Numbered from the stretch's first letter, positions 11,881-22,389 are shown. The stretch is DNA of 64,000 nucleotides from Rhizomys pruinosus (GCA_009823505.1 VZQC01009572.1:109105-173104), one strand, 5' to 3'. A program made the numbers and translations. The notes: generated by a model from the sequence alone, not told the origin.

Positions 11881-12300
11881 AAATATCTGCTTGGCTCAAA
11901 ACCTGAGTAAGTCTTATGAATTCAGAGTGTAGAAAGCCTACATGTGCTAATTACCCAAACTACTAATTAGCTTTAATTATAAGCTTGGAAGGATGTTTAA
12001 GTGTGGTATATTTGATAGGACGGTTGACCTTTTCAGTGTACTTTGGGGTGGGGGGGTGAGAAGCAGAAAGAGTTATGAAACTCATCAGAGTGATTAATTT
12101 AGGTCTTCTGATGAATATGCTATAAATTAACACATCTGTGCATATCAGGACATAAAGACACTGTAATTGAGCCTTACCAATACCAACTCTAAGTACCCCA
12201 GCCAGTTAAGAAAATGTACTCATTTTGGAAGTTATTTCTTGTTCTGCCAGTGTTGTTAAGCTGAATACAAGCTGGGTCCAGCCAGATGGAGGCTTTTATA
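11881..12300. promoter_or_regulatory. Candidate conserved non-coding block
   Basis: Repeat-free AT-rich block with closely spaced TAATTA motifs at 11945-11985 ('gctaattaccc', 'ctactaattagc', 'tttaattataagc'), then 'gattaatttagg' near 12092 and 'ctataaattaac' near 12120. The composition resembles 9641-10540. The role is inferred from motif density only. Confidence 0.3.
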
Positions 12301-13456
12301 TGTAAATCATAAATAAGACAAGGGCGAGCTTTGACCGATTTTGGAGTGACTCTGAGAGAAGCGTCCTTGCAGACATCCGATGAGATGCTCAGAAACTTAT
12401 TTCATGCCAAGGTCTGGTTAATTCTGTCCTGTCAACCTCTCACCCTGTCATATTTTTCAGTATCTCACCCTGTTATATTTTTCAGTATCTCTGAGCCTCT
12501 CCAACCAGACTCAAACCATTCCTTTGATGTGGCTGGGCTGTTCCATGCTGTTTCTCTTAGGGCTGATATTCCTGGGAATTCAAATGACAGATCTCCAGGA
12601 TGACTGGAATAGCCTTTACCCTGCACGTGACCCCCTTGGCTCCAGAACATGTCTCACAAGCTCATAAAGGGTCCCTGGAGCCAGAACCAACCCACTTCCA
12701 GTTGCTTGCTGCTACTTCCAAAACCCCAGTCCCCTCTGTCCTAGATTTGAAGAATCTTTGGTTTGGATCTAATCTATCAAAAGTGACGTATCCCCTAGTA
12801 ACCACCAGAGGGATCCCATATAATATAATAAAAATGATGATCTTTATGGAGGGATCCCTGCTCAGCCAGCCTGTGCTTGCCTTCCAAGCCAGGGGTTCGC
12901 TCTGAAAAGGGAGTGAGGAGCAAAGAGTAAATAGGGTCTGTCCTGGGGTTTCAGAGAAGAGACCCTCACGGTGGAAGGGACAGGCATGAAGCCAAACAGG
13001 TGTGAGGGTCTGACTTTCCTGAAAACAAACCAAACAAAAGAAACCATAGAAACACCCTGTCTAGAAAACAAGCCCTTCCTAGTCCTTGTGATGAGACTTG
13101 TTTTCTTTCTGAATCTGGTTCAAAAGTTGAGTTTAGAAAGTAATTAGATTTCATGACAAGAACTAGTCTGTGTGCCATCTTTAAAATAGGGTGGTGTGAT
13201 TGGACTAAAGGATGGAACGGATACGGAATGGAGCAAATGGTAGGAATTTACTCTCTCCCAAGTCTGCAGGCTGGGAGTCTGAAATCAAGGTTTTGGCAGG
13301 GTTTGGTGTTGAGAAGGCTCATGTTAATCTGGAGAAAACCCCTGCCTTTTCCCATGTTGGCCCCTGGTGGTGGGCAGCAATCCTGTGTTCCTTGTTTTAG
13401 CTGTACATGTTTCTAATTTCTGGCCTTATCATTACATGGCACTCTTCTTTGTATGA

Positions 13457-13457
<1 letters not shown>
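12301..13457. other. Non-repetitive DNA, no gene seen
   Basis: Contains a 25-bp tandem duplication (12438-12487). Antisense frames of 123 and 70 codons at 12662-13178 overlap a plus-strand frame of 101 codons. None has a recognisable domain. Confidence 0.5.
12438..12487 (+). repeat. 25-bp tandem duplication
   Basis: Two adjacent 25-bp copies starting 'tctcaccctgt' and ending 'ttttcagta', differing by one C/T, followed by 'tctctgagcc', which repeats the first bases. The pattern fits a recent replication-slippage duplication. Confidence 0.95.

Positions 13458-13458
<1 letters not shown>

Positions 13459-13499
<41 letters not shown>
13459..13499 (+). repeat. (CA)n microsatellite
   Basis: About 20 uninterrupted CA units. 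Confidence 0.97.
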
Positions 13500-13504
<5 letters not shown>

Positions 13505-13675
13505 CTTCTGGTGCTATGGTGTCTTTGAAGTTAGCACCCACCCTAATCCAATATAACCCAATTACCTCTCCCCAGGCTTTAGTTCTAGTAGATCAATATT
13601 GAGATGTACCAGGAAGCCATGGATTTTTAATGACATCGTTCAATCCGCTATGTCGTCTTTAATTTATTTTTAATT

Positions 13676-13757
13676 ATTGGATTTATTTATGTGTGTGTGC
13701 ATGTGTGAAGGTTAGAGGACAACTTTCAGGACTCGGTTCTCTTCTTTTCCAAAAAAT
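13676..13757 (-). repeat. B3/B4-type SINE fragment
   Basis: 'tttatttatgtgtgtgtgc' followed by 'gttagaggacaactttcag' and 'ctcggttctcttctttcc'-like sequence matches the antisense 3' part of B3/B4 elements. The tRNA-like head is missing. Confidence 0.55.
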
Positions 13758-13852
13758 ATTTTATTATTTTTATTTTCTGTGCATATATGTCAGTATACCC
13801 ATCGAACCAAAAAGCACAGTTTTTCAAGGGTTAATAAAAAGTCTTTAGTCCA

Positions 13853-14020
13853 ACTGGGTGGGCATGGTGGCACCTGCCTTTAATCCCAGCACTCTGGAGG
13901 CAGAGGCAGGAGGATCTCTGTAAGTTCAAAGCCAGTCTGGTCTACAGAGCAAGTTCCAGGCCAGCTGGGGCTACAGCTGGGGCTACAGCTGGGGCTAACC
14001 TGTCTCAAAAACAACAACAA
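13853..14020 (+). repeat. B1 SINE with internal 12-bp triplication
   Basis: Sense B1 from 'gggtgggcatggtggc' to 'ctgtctcaaaaac', with the pol III promoter region in the left half. Near its 3' end the block 'ctggggctacag' occurs three times in tandem (about 13966-13996). Flanks 'gtctttagtcca' (13841-13852) and 'gtcattagtcca' (14024-14035) are a target duplication with one mismatch. Confidence 0.95.
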
Positions 14021-14106
14021 AATGTCATTAGTCCAGATTAAATCCATTGATAAAAGTCATCCCACAGTACTTTGTTGTTGTTGTTGTTTGTTTCCTTTTT
14101 TAAAAA

Positions 14107-14253
14107 ATTGTTTTGAGGCCCAGTGTCTCGCAGCAGTTACAGCTGGCCTGGAACTGGCTATGGAGACCAACCTGGCCTTGATCTCACAGAGACCTGCCAG
14201 GCTCTGCTTTCGGGTGGAGAGATTAAAGGTGTGTGCCTGCCACCACGCCCTGG
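14107..14253 (-). repeat. B1 SINE, diverged
   Basis: Antisense copy with 'ttttgaggcccagtgtctc', 'tggcctggaactggctatgg', 'cctggccttgatctcacagag' and 'gattaaaggtgtgtgcctgccaccacgcc'. It is more diverged than the neighbouring B1, so probably an earlier insertion. Confidence 0.88.
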
Positions 14254-15127
14254 CCTTGCCTTTAAACGAACCAACAAAAAAACATCTTTCCAGCTTTCAC
14301 CTCCGAACATGTGAGGCAAGTCCCTCACAGGATTTCCAGGCATCAGATGAAATCCCTGATGGCCACCTAGAAATTCTGCTTTTGCAAAGGCTCTTAGCTT
14401 TCCAGTTTGTGCTTTTACACCTCCGTCCTTAAATCCATGGCTGTCTTCTAAGCTGTTGTAAGTTTTGTGGCAGTATATGACAGTACATGGGGCTTTTTTG
14501 TGTATGTTTGAGTGTGAATTGCACATGGTACACCAGAAGACATCATTTCCACTCTGCAGTCCTTTTGCAGCTAATTTTATTGCCCTTACTGCCAGGTTTT
14601 ATAGATTATCCCTGAGTTTATTGAGCCAAATCCGTGTAGTTAAAGCTCAAGCGATCTTTGCTTATCCTCGTTCTTAATACATGCCTGGCTGTGCTAACAC
14701 TAGCTGAAGGCTCACATCACTCAGCCGAAAGCTATATGCTCAGGTCAAACATGTTTGAGTGAGATGTTGGCAAATGAGCATCAACAAATGGGAGGTGGGG
14801 GAACAGGAAGAGAGGAGACCAGCAGGAACAGCCCAGTTTGCTGGGCCTGATTTTACCTTTCAGCAGAACATGGCACCCCCCCCCCAGCAGTGTGGAAGGA
14901 AAGAGAGAGGTTATCCAGGGGTCTTGTCTGAGGCGCCCTCCAGCTCTGTGAAAGGAAAGCCCTAAAGAGCTCTCTAGCACCTTTCTTGTGCCAGAACCTT
15001 CTGCCCAGTGTCCTCACTGTGCAGACTCCTAGCCTGCAACTGGACTGGATACTTCTCCCAAGCTCTATAACAAAGCAGTCTGCTCACCTTGCAGATCTGG
15101 TTATTGTTATATCATATAAACACCCCT
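14254..15127. other. Non-repetitive DNA, no gene seen
   Basis: No repeat recognised apart from a C11 run near 14876. Frames of up to 122 codons overlap on both strands without motifs. Confidence 0.5.
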
Positions 15128-15358
15128 GGGTTTGGGAGATGACTTGGACTGTAAAGTGCTTGCCATACAAGTGTGACGACCTGATTTCAGCTCCTCAGTG
15201 TACACTTCAGAGCTGGGCACTGCAGCATGTACCTGTAAATCCATTGCTTGGGTGGGGGTGTACAGAAACAGGAGGAGCCCTGGAACTCACTGGGGATCAG
15301 TATAACAGAATCGGGGAGCTCCCAGTTTAGTAAGATCCCGTCTCAAAAAATAAGATAT
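15128..15358 (+). repeat. B4-type SINE
   Basis: The tRNA-like head 'gggagatgacttggactgtaaagtgcttgcc' leads into a B1-like body ('gagctgggcactgcagcatg', 'tggaactcactgg', 'agatcccgtctcaaaaa'). The ID-to-B1 order is that of B4. It is moderately decayed. Confidence 0.75.
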
Positions 15359-15368
15359 GAGCCAGGGG

Positions 15369-15490
15369 GAGCTGGAGAAATGGCTCAGTGGTTAAAAGCA
15401 CTGGCTGCTCTGGCAAAGGACTGAGGTCTGGTTCCCAGCACCCATGTGGCAGCTAACAACCCTCCTTAATATATACATATGAGCACAGAC
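15369..15490 (+). repeat. B2/B3-type SINE, 3' truncated
   Basis: Starts 'gagctggagaaatggctcag' and keeps 'ctggttcccagcacccatg' (B box). It breaks off after 'ggcagctaacaacc' into a short AT-rich stretch, only 10 bp after the B4 copy upstream. Confidence 0.85.
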
Positions 15491-15497
15491 ACACAAA

Positions 15498-15920
15498 CTG
15501 TTCCATAGGACTGTCCTCCGACTGGCAAGCTATAGACAGATGCCTTCCTCCCAGGCTTGGTTGTACCCAGTTGCCTGGGATCATCTCAAAATTACTGACT
15601 CTGCAAGAAAGGAGGAGTGGGAGACTCAGCCATGCCTCCCAGCCAACCAGTTGGCTCTAGTTATACCAAGGTTGGAGTTGGGGACTAAGGGTATATAAGT
15701 GGAGGAAGAGGTTGGGAGGCTCTCTTGCCATTTTGTATGGCTGCTGGGAAGTCAGGATCCATGTGGATGGAGACTTTGCAGTGCAGCCTTCGGGGAGGAG
15801 GAGCACCCATTACTCCTGTAAGTCAGCCTTCACCCTCTGCTCTGTAAGTAAGTAAGTAAGCCGAATAAACCCATTGGTTTCTCAACTGCAGTTTTTGAAA
15901 TTGCACCTCAGTTTGTCATA
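15498..15920 (+). mobile_element. Probable solo LTR, family not recognised
   Basis: The block has LTR-like architecture in sense order: it starts TG, has a TATA box ('ggtatataagtgg', about 15689-15701), and about 170 bp later a poly(A) signal 'gaataaaccc' (15862-15871), then a GT/T-rich stretch. A small repeat 'gtaa' x4 lies just before the signal. No internal retroviral sequence adjoins it. The 3' boundary is uncertain and no target duplication was identified. Confidence 0.5.
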
Positions 15921-17057
15921 GGCACCAAGGAAGGAAAGGACTGGATGCTTTTGCACCTCCCAGAAGGAATTTTAGCTATACAAATACATAGCTCACCCCC
16001 CCCACACACCCACACACCCACACACCCATACTCACATCAGTCTTCACTACATACTAAAAGGCCTTACATTACAGGATACTGTTTATATGAAATACCTGTT
16101 ATTACAGGCAAGAGTGACAGAAAGCAGATAAGTGGTTGATAGGACTAGGGGGCAGGTAAGGATATGAAAAGGGGAGTCATTAATGGGTATAAAATTTCCC
16201 TTAAGGCTAATAAGAGTGTTCTAGAATATTTAGGAGAATCCAGGTTCTTGGTATTGCAATGTGATATTGTCATCCATAAATGCATTGGGCTGCGTTGATA
16301 GGTATTCTGGGTTGCATGTGGCCTATGGGCATCAGGTTGGACATGTCTGTATTTAGATGATGGTAATAGTTACATATTCTGAGTATTCTAAGTATACTTT
16401 GCAATAGGTAAGCAGTGAACTTAATTTTATGTTTATTTCAGCACAATATCAAGAATCCTGCTTCTTTCTGTTTCACTCATTAGTTTTCTACCTTCTTCAG
16501 AAGCCAAACTGAAGGTTGCTTCCTCTTCCCTGGAAAATGTTCTCAGTGTTAATTTCTCCCCTGTCTGTGGGCCCAGTCAAACCACCATTTTTCTTTTATC
16601 TACCAATAATCACTCTGTATCCGTCTGTTGTTCATCTTTGAAGTCACTTATCCTGGTTAACTTCTACTGGGTATATCCTCCTTTCAAATAACTTCCCAAA
16701 TTAGGGTGCTACTAGGGTATACTACTGACCTGGGATATGGCCAACGTACATGATGACGACATTGCCTGCTTTCACCTCGGAAGGCCTGGGTCCTGACTCA
16801 CTGTGCAGTGTTAAACAAGCTATTCAACATCTCCCAACCTCAGTTACTGCCCCTGTAAAATGAATGAGCAGAGGGCCTCTGGTATCTTTTCAGAACTTCA
16901 TATTCTGCCCCCTTGCTTCAGACCCGCCTTTGGATGGCGCATTTCTGTTTAGCATCTCTACACTTGGAATTCCCATTGAGCTGAACATAATTAAGGTATC
17001 ACATCTTTCCCACTCATGTTAATGTAGATCTTTCCTGCCTGCACTCTGAATGTGTAC
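15921..17057. other. Non-repetitive DNA, no gene seen
   Basis: Contains a short (CACACCC)n tract at about 15990-16028. No exon or interspersed repeat recognised. Confidence 0.5.
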
Positions 17058-17412
17058 TGTGGTGGTTTGAATGAGTGTCCCCCATAGGCTTTAAGTATTC
17101 AGACATTTTGTCTCCAGTCGGTGGCACTGTTCTTGGAGGTCTTAGAAGGTGTGGCCGTGCTGGACGAAGTACGTCATTGGGGGTGGGTTTATTGAGTTTA
17201 ATAAGCCTTGCGGTCTCTCTCTCTCTCTGCTTTCTGTGCTCATCGTGAGATGTGACCCTCGGCTTGCTGCTCCAGCCCCGGCCACCATGCTTCCCGCCAC
17301 AATGGACTCTGATTCCCTGGAACCATCAATCGTAAGCTCAAATAAACTCTTCCTTTTATAAGTTCCCTTGGTCATGGTGGTTTATCACAGCAACAGAAAA
17401 GTGACTAATACA
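17058..17412 (+). mobile_element. ERVL-MaLR (MT/ORR1-type) solo LTR
   Basis: Sense LTR with the family landmarks in order: 'tgtggtggtttgaatgag', 'cccccataggct', 'ggtgtggcc', 'gggggtgggt', 'accatgcttcccgcc', the poly(A) signal 'aataaactcttcc' (17340-17352) and the end 'cacagcaacagaaaagtgactaataca'-like 3' terminus. It begins TG and ends CA. Five-base flanks tgtac and tatac differ by one base and may be the target duplication. Confidence 0.85.
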
Positions 17413-18511
17413 TATACATTGGATCTGAGAGACCAAAGGAAAGGCTTCCTTGGGATCCTGATTCAATCCTATCTAATTAAGTGTAGAACACCATTTCAGA
17501 GTCTAATTTCAGACCTTCATTACTGTATCCAACCTTTCTCTATCCATCCTATTTCCCTATTGTACATACTTCAAGTCTCGTCCTAAACGTTTCTATAAGG
17601 GCTGGGTAACTGCAGAGCCCTAGGACAGGACGTTAGAGACCTCATTCTGGTGTGGTACCTGTTCCAGGCATATGGCTACTGTGCTTTGAGAACTATCAGA
17701 AATCTGATAGTGGTTAACCTGAGGGAAGCAGCAAGGCCTATTCAGATTCTGAGCTGTGACCCGTTGTTCTCAAAAGGGAAAAAGGTGGGAGGATTCAGAG
17801 GCCTTCTGCTTAGAACCTACAGTGTTTGGGAATAGCAGATCCCGAACTGCGTCACTCCCATCTAGAACATGAAGATTGCAATAAACTGCCTTTACTATTC
17901 TTACTAGAAGCAGAAATTTAGGGGTAAGACTCATGCAGACTCCTGGCCTGATGCCTGAGTGGTCTTCCCCTCACTCATCATAAGCTCTGAAAGAGTAATT
18001 GCTCCAAAAGCAAGAAGCCTTCCAGAGACAGAGGAAGCTCACACTTGACACCAAGACTTGGATCTGGTGTCACCAAGCAGGCTCCCACTGCTCCAAGCTA
18101 GACATAAGACAGTTCTTCCTTCCACCCAAGGTAGACTTCCAACCTAGACACAGACTAACAGAAGGGCCTCCTTAGCTCTCTCTCCCCTGAAGCCTATGTC
18201 AGACAGACACTACAATTATGTCACATGAATGCAAGTATCTAGAGAAAGCCCCATCTGAGAGAAAGGGATTTCCCCAAATACCTAGAACACAACCAACTTT
18301 GACAACAACCCTGATGTAAGATGGGCAGTTCCGTGAGACTTCTGCCTCTGAGAGTCAGCAAAGAAGACCAAGGTACTAGTACCTTCTTCCTCATAGGACA
18401 AACCACCTAAGAAAGACAGATGCATGTCATCCAAAAATGCTGCCATGTAGATGACCTATGGCCCTTTAAACGTATTCTAGTTTAAATGACTGGAATAGAA
18501 GTCATTTAAAC
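17413..18511. other. Non-repetitive DNA ending in a perfect inverted repeat
   Basis: No exon seen. At 18480-18511 the arms GTTTAAATGAC and GTCATTTAAAC are exact reverse complements around a 10-bp spacer, directly beside the LTR boundary. Confidence 0.55.
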
Positions 18512-18753
18512 CTACTTCTATTGATTTGATAATTAATCACAGACCAAAAGCAACTTGAGGAGGCAAAGGTTTACTTTACCTTATAGCTTACAGTTCATCA
18601 TGGAGAGAAGCCAAGGCAGGAGCTCAGGGCAGGAACCTGGAGGCAGGAACTGAAGCACAGACCATGGAGGAATACTGTTGACTGGCTTGCTTCTTTGGCC
18701 TGTGCTTAGTCTGCTTTCTTTTCTTTTTTTTTTAACAAGTTTTATTGAATATG

Positions 18754-18919
18754 TTTTTTTTTTTTTTTTTTCTTTTGGTCTTTTGAGACAGGGTCTCTCT
18801 GTAGCCCCAACTGTTCTGGAACTTACTTTGTAGACCAGGCTGGCCTTGAACTCACAAAGATCTGCCTGCCTCTGCCTCCCAAGTGCTAGGATTAAAGGCG
18901 TGTGCCACCACGCCCAGCT
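18754..18919 (-). repeat. B1 SINE (first of a pair at one target)
   Basis: Antisense B1 with T17 tail, 'gagacagggtctctctg', 'agaccaggctggccttgaactc' and 'gtgccaccacgcccagct'. It is followed by gaatatg (18920-18926), which also precedes it (18747-18753). Confidence 0.95.
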
Positions 18920-18926
18920 GAATATG

Positions 18927-19084
18927 TTTTTCTTTTTTTTGGTCTTTTTGAGACAGGGTCTCCCTGTAGCCCCAGCTGTCCTGGAACTCACTCTGTAGAC
19001 CAGGCTAGCCCTGAACTCACAAAGATCCACCTGTCTCTGCCTCCCAAGTGCTAGGATTAAAGGCATGCACCACCACGCCCAGCT
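18927..19084 (-). repeat. B1 SINE (second of a pair at one target)
   Basis: Antisense B1, close in sequence to its neighbour but with its own tail (t5-c-t8) and different substitutions ('gctagccctgaactc', 'gcatgcaccacc'). It is followed by a third copy of gaatatg (19085-19091). Each B1 is thus bounded by the same 7-bp word plus T run. A 161-codon minus-strand frame across the pair is a SINE artefact. Confidence 0.95.
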
Positions 19085-20682
19085 GAATATGTTTTTAAAT
19101 CAAATAATAACATTAAAACATAAAAACATAGTTGTCATTTATGATAATTATGAATTCTAAAGTTTTCTTAAACATTATATTATCAAATACTGGACTATCG
19201 TTCCTTAAAGAATTACAGAGATAAGTTCTGAGTTCTCTAGTCACAAAATCTTATCAATCATTCAATCAATTACTATATAACTTTGTTACCATTTTCTTTC
19301 TTTTTGGTGAAAACATTTAAAATCAACCCTCTTAGAATGATTCAAGCATACACTACAAAATTTTTCATTATGTCTACCAGGTTGTACATTAGATTCTTGG
19401 GGTTTGGTCATCTTCTGTAACTAAAATTTTGTAACTTTTAGTCAATAATTTCTCATTTCCTGCTTCTACTGTATAAAGCCATCCCCCTACAACCTTGTTT
19501 TATGTATGCTTTGTCATAAAGACACTATATCCTTATTCAGTACATTGTTACTTCATTAGCATCAAATTCACAGCTAAGAGCTTGTACTTTATGCTTTGAA
19601 TAAAGCTTATAAAACAATATGTTTTCTACTCAAAGTATGTCACAGCCATCTTGCATTCCAGGACTCTAAGCAACACTTCAATTCAGTGCTTTGAGGACAT
19701 CTATCCTAGCCTCTATCCTTAGCTTTTTTTTTTTTTTTTTACTCTCCTTACAGGTAGCAAATTTACAAAGTCTGAAATTAAACTATAGGTTAATTGTGAA
19801 ACATATTTAGGGAATCACAGTTTAACTGTAAGCTTGTATACAGGTAAAAACAATATAAGTTTATTACATTCCTAAATTACATAGCGAGTTGATGCATATT
19901 TTGATGTGCTTAAAAAAGAGATTTGTTCTTTCTCATAAGTCTTAGAATTGAGGAAAATAGAAACATATGCTTCAAACTATATCTAAAACAATAATCAATG
20001 TGATATTATCTTTACTGACCAATTACCACTTTGACTTATATATAAGGATTCGGTGTTAGGAACCACAAATGAATGATAACATATATTGTTTATTTTTCTG
20101 AGACTGTTACCTCACTTAGAATAACAGCTCCCAGTTCCATTCATTTGCCTACAAATTTCACAATGTCGTCCTTCTTCACTGCTGCATAGAACTCCATCAT
20201 ATAAATGTCCCACATCTTTACTATCCACTTGTCAGTTGAGGGATACCTGGGCTGCTCCCAGCTCTTGCTGTTATGAAAAGAGCAGCAATAAACATGGTTA
20301 TGCACATATCTCTCTTATAGGATGAATCCTTTGGGTATATACCTAGGAGTGGTATAATTGGGTCAATGGTAGGTCCATTTTTAGTCTTTTAACAGTTTTC
20401 CACACTGCTTTCCGTAGGGAAATTTGCACAAGTTTGCAATGTCACCAGCAGTGGATGTCTGCTTTCTTAACCCAGCACCAACTGCCCAGGTGTGGCACCA
20501 CCCACAATGGCCTGGGCCCTCCCACATCACTCAATATTCAAGGAAACACCTCACAGACATGCCCACAAGCCAACCCCATAAGGATATTCCTCAGTTGAGG
20601 TTCTCTCTTACCAGGTATGTCAAGTTGAACACTGAAGCTATCCAGCATACCAGCACACAACAAATCCAGAAAGGTTCAGAAT

Positions 20683-20748
20683 TTTTGTTTCATTTTGTTT
20701 TGAGACAGATTCTTAATATGTAGAACCAGGCTGATCTTGAAGTCTTTG
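20683..20748 (-). repeat. B1-related fragment
   Basis: 'tttgttttgagacagattc', 'tgtagaaccaggctgatcttgaag' matches the antisense B1 right half with high divergence. The left half is missing. Confidence 0.6.
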
Positions 20749-20754
20749 TTCTTC

Positions 20755-22370
20755 TTTTTTGGTTGTTGAGGTTTTACATGATTTTCATACAATATAATTT
20801 ACATCCCATTCCCACCTTCCTGTTTTGCCCTGTATTAGTCAGGGTTCTCTAAAGAAACAGAATCAATAGAACAAATATATAGCTATATACAAATGTATTG
20901 ATTTGCTCACATGACAGAGCTCAAGGAGTCCAACAATGGCCATGCCACACTGGAGAGGCTGAGAATCCAGGGAACTGCTCAGTCCACAAGGCTGGATGTC
21001 TCAGTAGTCCCAATCTGGTGCTAAAGGCCCAATGGATTCCAGGAGATCTGCCGGTCTCAGTACCCACTGGGATCCAAAGGGTTGATCACAGCAGCAAGAA
21101 AAACTCACCGTGAGAGAGAGGCAAGCCACAGGAAAAAAGAGACCAGCTCCCTCTGCCATGGCCTTTTATACTGCCTGCCGGCAGAAGGTAATACCCACAT
21201 TTAGGGTGGGCCACCCAGCTTGAGGTAGTCCAATCCGAAGATCCTTTTTCTCTTATTTGTTCATCCCTAGTCCAATCAAGTTGACACCCAGGATTAACAA
21301 TCACATGCCCCCACCCAATTTATCACATATGCTGATAGAGGCAAATTTGTGTCTCCAAATGACCCACAGTATGGGTCCATCCGCTGGAATCTGGTTAACC
21401 TATCTAGAGTCCCATGCTTGAAAGAGAGTGTCTGTGTTCCTCCCAGCAGCCATCTTTTAACACAGTTTCCTCAGGTGATGCTGGAGCTTCTTATCTGCTT
21501 CCTTATTTCTATGCTGGGATATTTTTTTTTTTTTCTGGTTTAAGCTTACATGACACTTATGCATGCTGTCACTGTTGTGAGTTCATACAAGTAAGTAACT
21601 AGTTGTCTAGAAAACTGTTTCTTTGTGGTCATCCATACCCTCTGGTTTTTATAATCTTTCTGTCCCTTCTTCCTCAATGATCTCTGAGCCTTGAAAGGAG
21701 GAAGTTTGATATAGATGTCCTCTTCAAGGAAAAGAACTCTGTAGCTAATGCTCTCTGCACACTGGCCAGTTGTGGGTTTCTGTGTTAATCACCATTTATT
21801 GCATAAGGAAACCTCTAATGAGATGCATTAATCTATGAGTAGAACAATAAGTAATTAAGAGTCAGTTTAATATAATTATTTAATAGAAAACTAGTATTAG
21901 GTCCTCCCATATGTCTTGTGACCTGTTTAGCTTCGGGTCCTAAGCCTGATGTCAATGTCAAGTATGGGATCCATCCTAGGAAGCAGACTGTAAATCTAAT
22001 CGAAGAGTGGTTGGTTATTCCCATAACATCTGTGCCACTATTGCACCAGTAGGCATATCTTGCCCAGCCGGTTGTTGTTGTAGTTCACAGGATTCACAAC
22101 TGCGTAAAGTTGATTTATTTATTTTTCCTTCCATAGCACCTACCAACACTATGAACACTTAGCCAGTAGAGATGAGGCTCTGAAGTCAGCACCAGCCTGA
22201 TTTCTCCTTGTTTGTTGTACAGCTCATGCATATGATCACAGGCATGGGGCACAATACTGGGCTACAATTCCATCTTGCAGTATAAGATCATAAGAAACAT
22301 CTGTGAGATTTTCTTGTGGGTCCTCTGACCTTCTTCGTGTGAAGCAGAATTACAACTTGATGATATAGTA
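20755..22370 (-). mobile_element. LINE-1 3'UTR, split by an LTR
   Basis: The beginning 'tacatgattttcatacaat' with C-rich sequence to 20830 and the block 21306-22370 read as one rodent-type L1 3'UTR in antisense. Recognisable marks are 'tgcatgctgtcactgttgtg', 'ccttgaaaggaggaagtttg', 'ccagttgtgggtttctgtg', 'ggttggttattcccataac' and 'ccactattgcaccagtaggc'. No ORF2 is present, so the insertion was truncated inside the 3'UTR. The LTR at 20831-21305 inserted into it later. Confidence 0.72.
20831..21305 (-). mobile_element. ERVL-MaLR-type solo LTR with perfect 5-bp duplication
   Basis: 475-bp antisense LTR from 'tgtattagtcagggttctc' to 'ggattaacaatcaca', with TG...CA ends. On its own sense strand it starts 'tgtgattgttaatcctggg', has TATAAAAGG (complement of 21163-21171) and ends 'actaataca'. 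The word tgccc flanks it exactly on both sides (20826-20830 and 21306-21310). A 5-bp duplication is typical of ERVL/MaLR integration. No internal region remains. Confidence 0.88.
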
Positions 22371-22389
22371 GACATTTAAGAATGACTTG

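Larger units (their letters stand above)
18721..20456 (-). mobile_element. LINE-1, 5'-truncated, with two B1 insertions
   Basis: Antisense L1: T-rich tail at 18721-18733, then 3'UTR with later B1 insertions (18754-19084), then the 3' end of ORF2 (about 20060-20456). The reverse strand encodes the usual ORF2 C-terminal region: the DNA shows 'actccatcatataaatgtcccacatctttactatccacttgtc' in pieces and 'gagcagcaataaacatgg'. Target duplication gtctgctttctt. The element is dead: no complete ORF, and L1 length without the B1s is about 1.4 kb. Its 3'UTR (19759-19900) is related to that at 30684-30830. Confidence 0.9.
18512..20660 (-). mobile_element. ERVL-MaLR (MT/ORR1-type) LTR split by an L1
   Basis: The left part (18512-18720) has 'ccaaaagcaacttgaggagg', 'ggcaggaactgaagc' and 'ggaatactgttgactggcttgc'. 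The right part (20457-20660) has 'gtggcaccacccacaatgg', 'tgggccctccc', 'cctcagttgaggttc' and 'tgtcaagttgaac'. Joined across the L1 at 18721-20456, they have the antisense landmark order of one LTR. The 12-bp word gtctgctttctt is present on both sides (18709-18720, 20457-20468) as the L1 target duplication. Confidence 0.85.

Noticed and set aside
15498..15920. Cellular promoter with TATA box
   Set aside because: The TATA box is followed by a poly(A) signal at LTR spacing and no exon follows, so a solo LTR is more likely.
18581..19066. 161-codon minus-strand frame
   Set aside because: It is the read-through of two B1 SINEs and part of an L1 3'UTR. B1s often keep one frame open.
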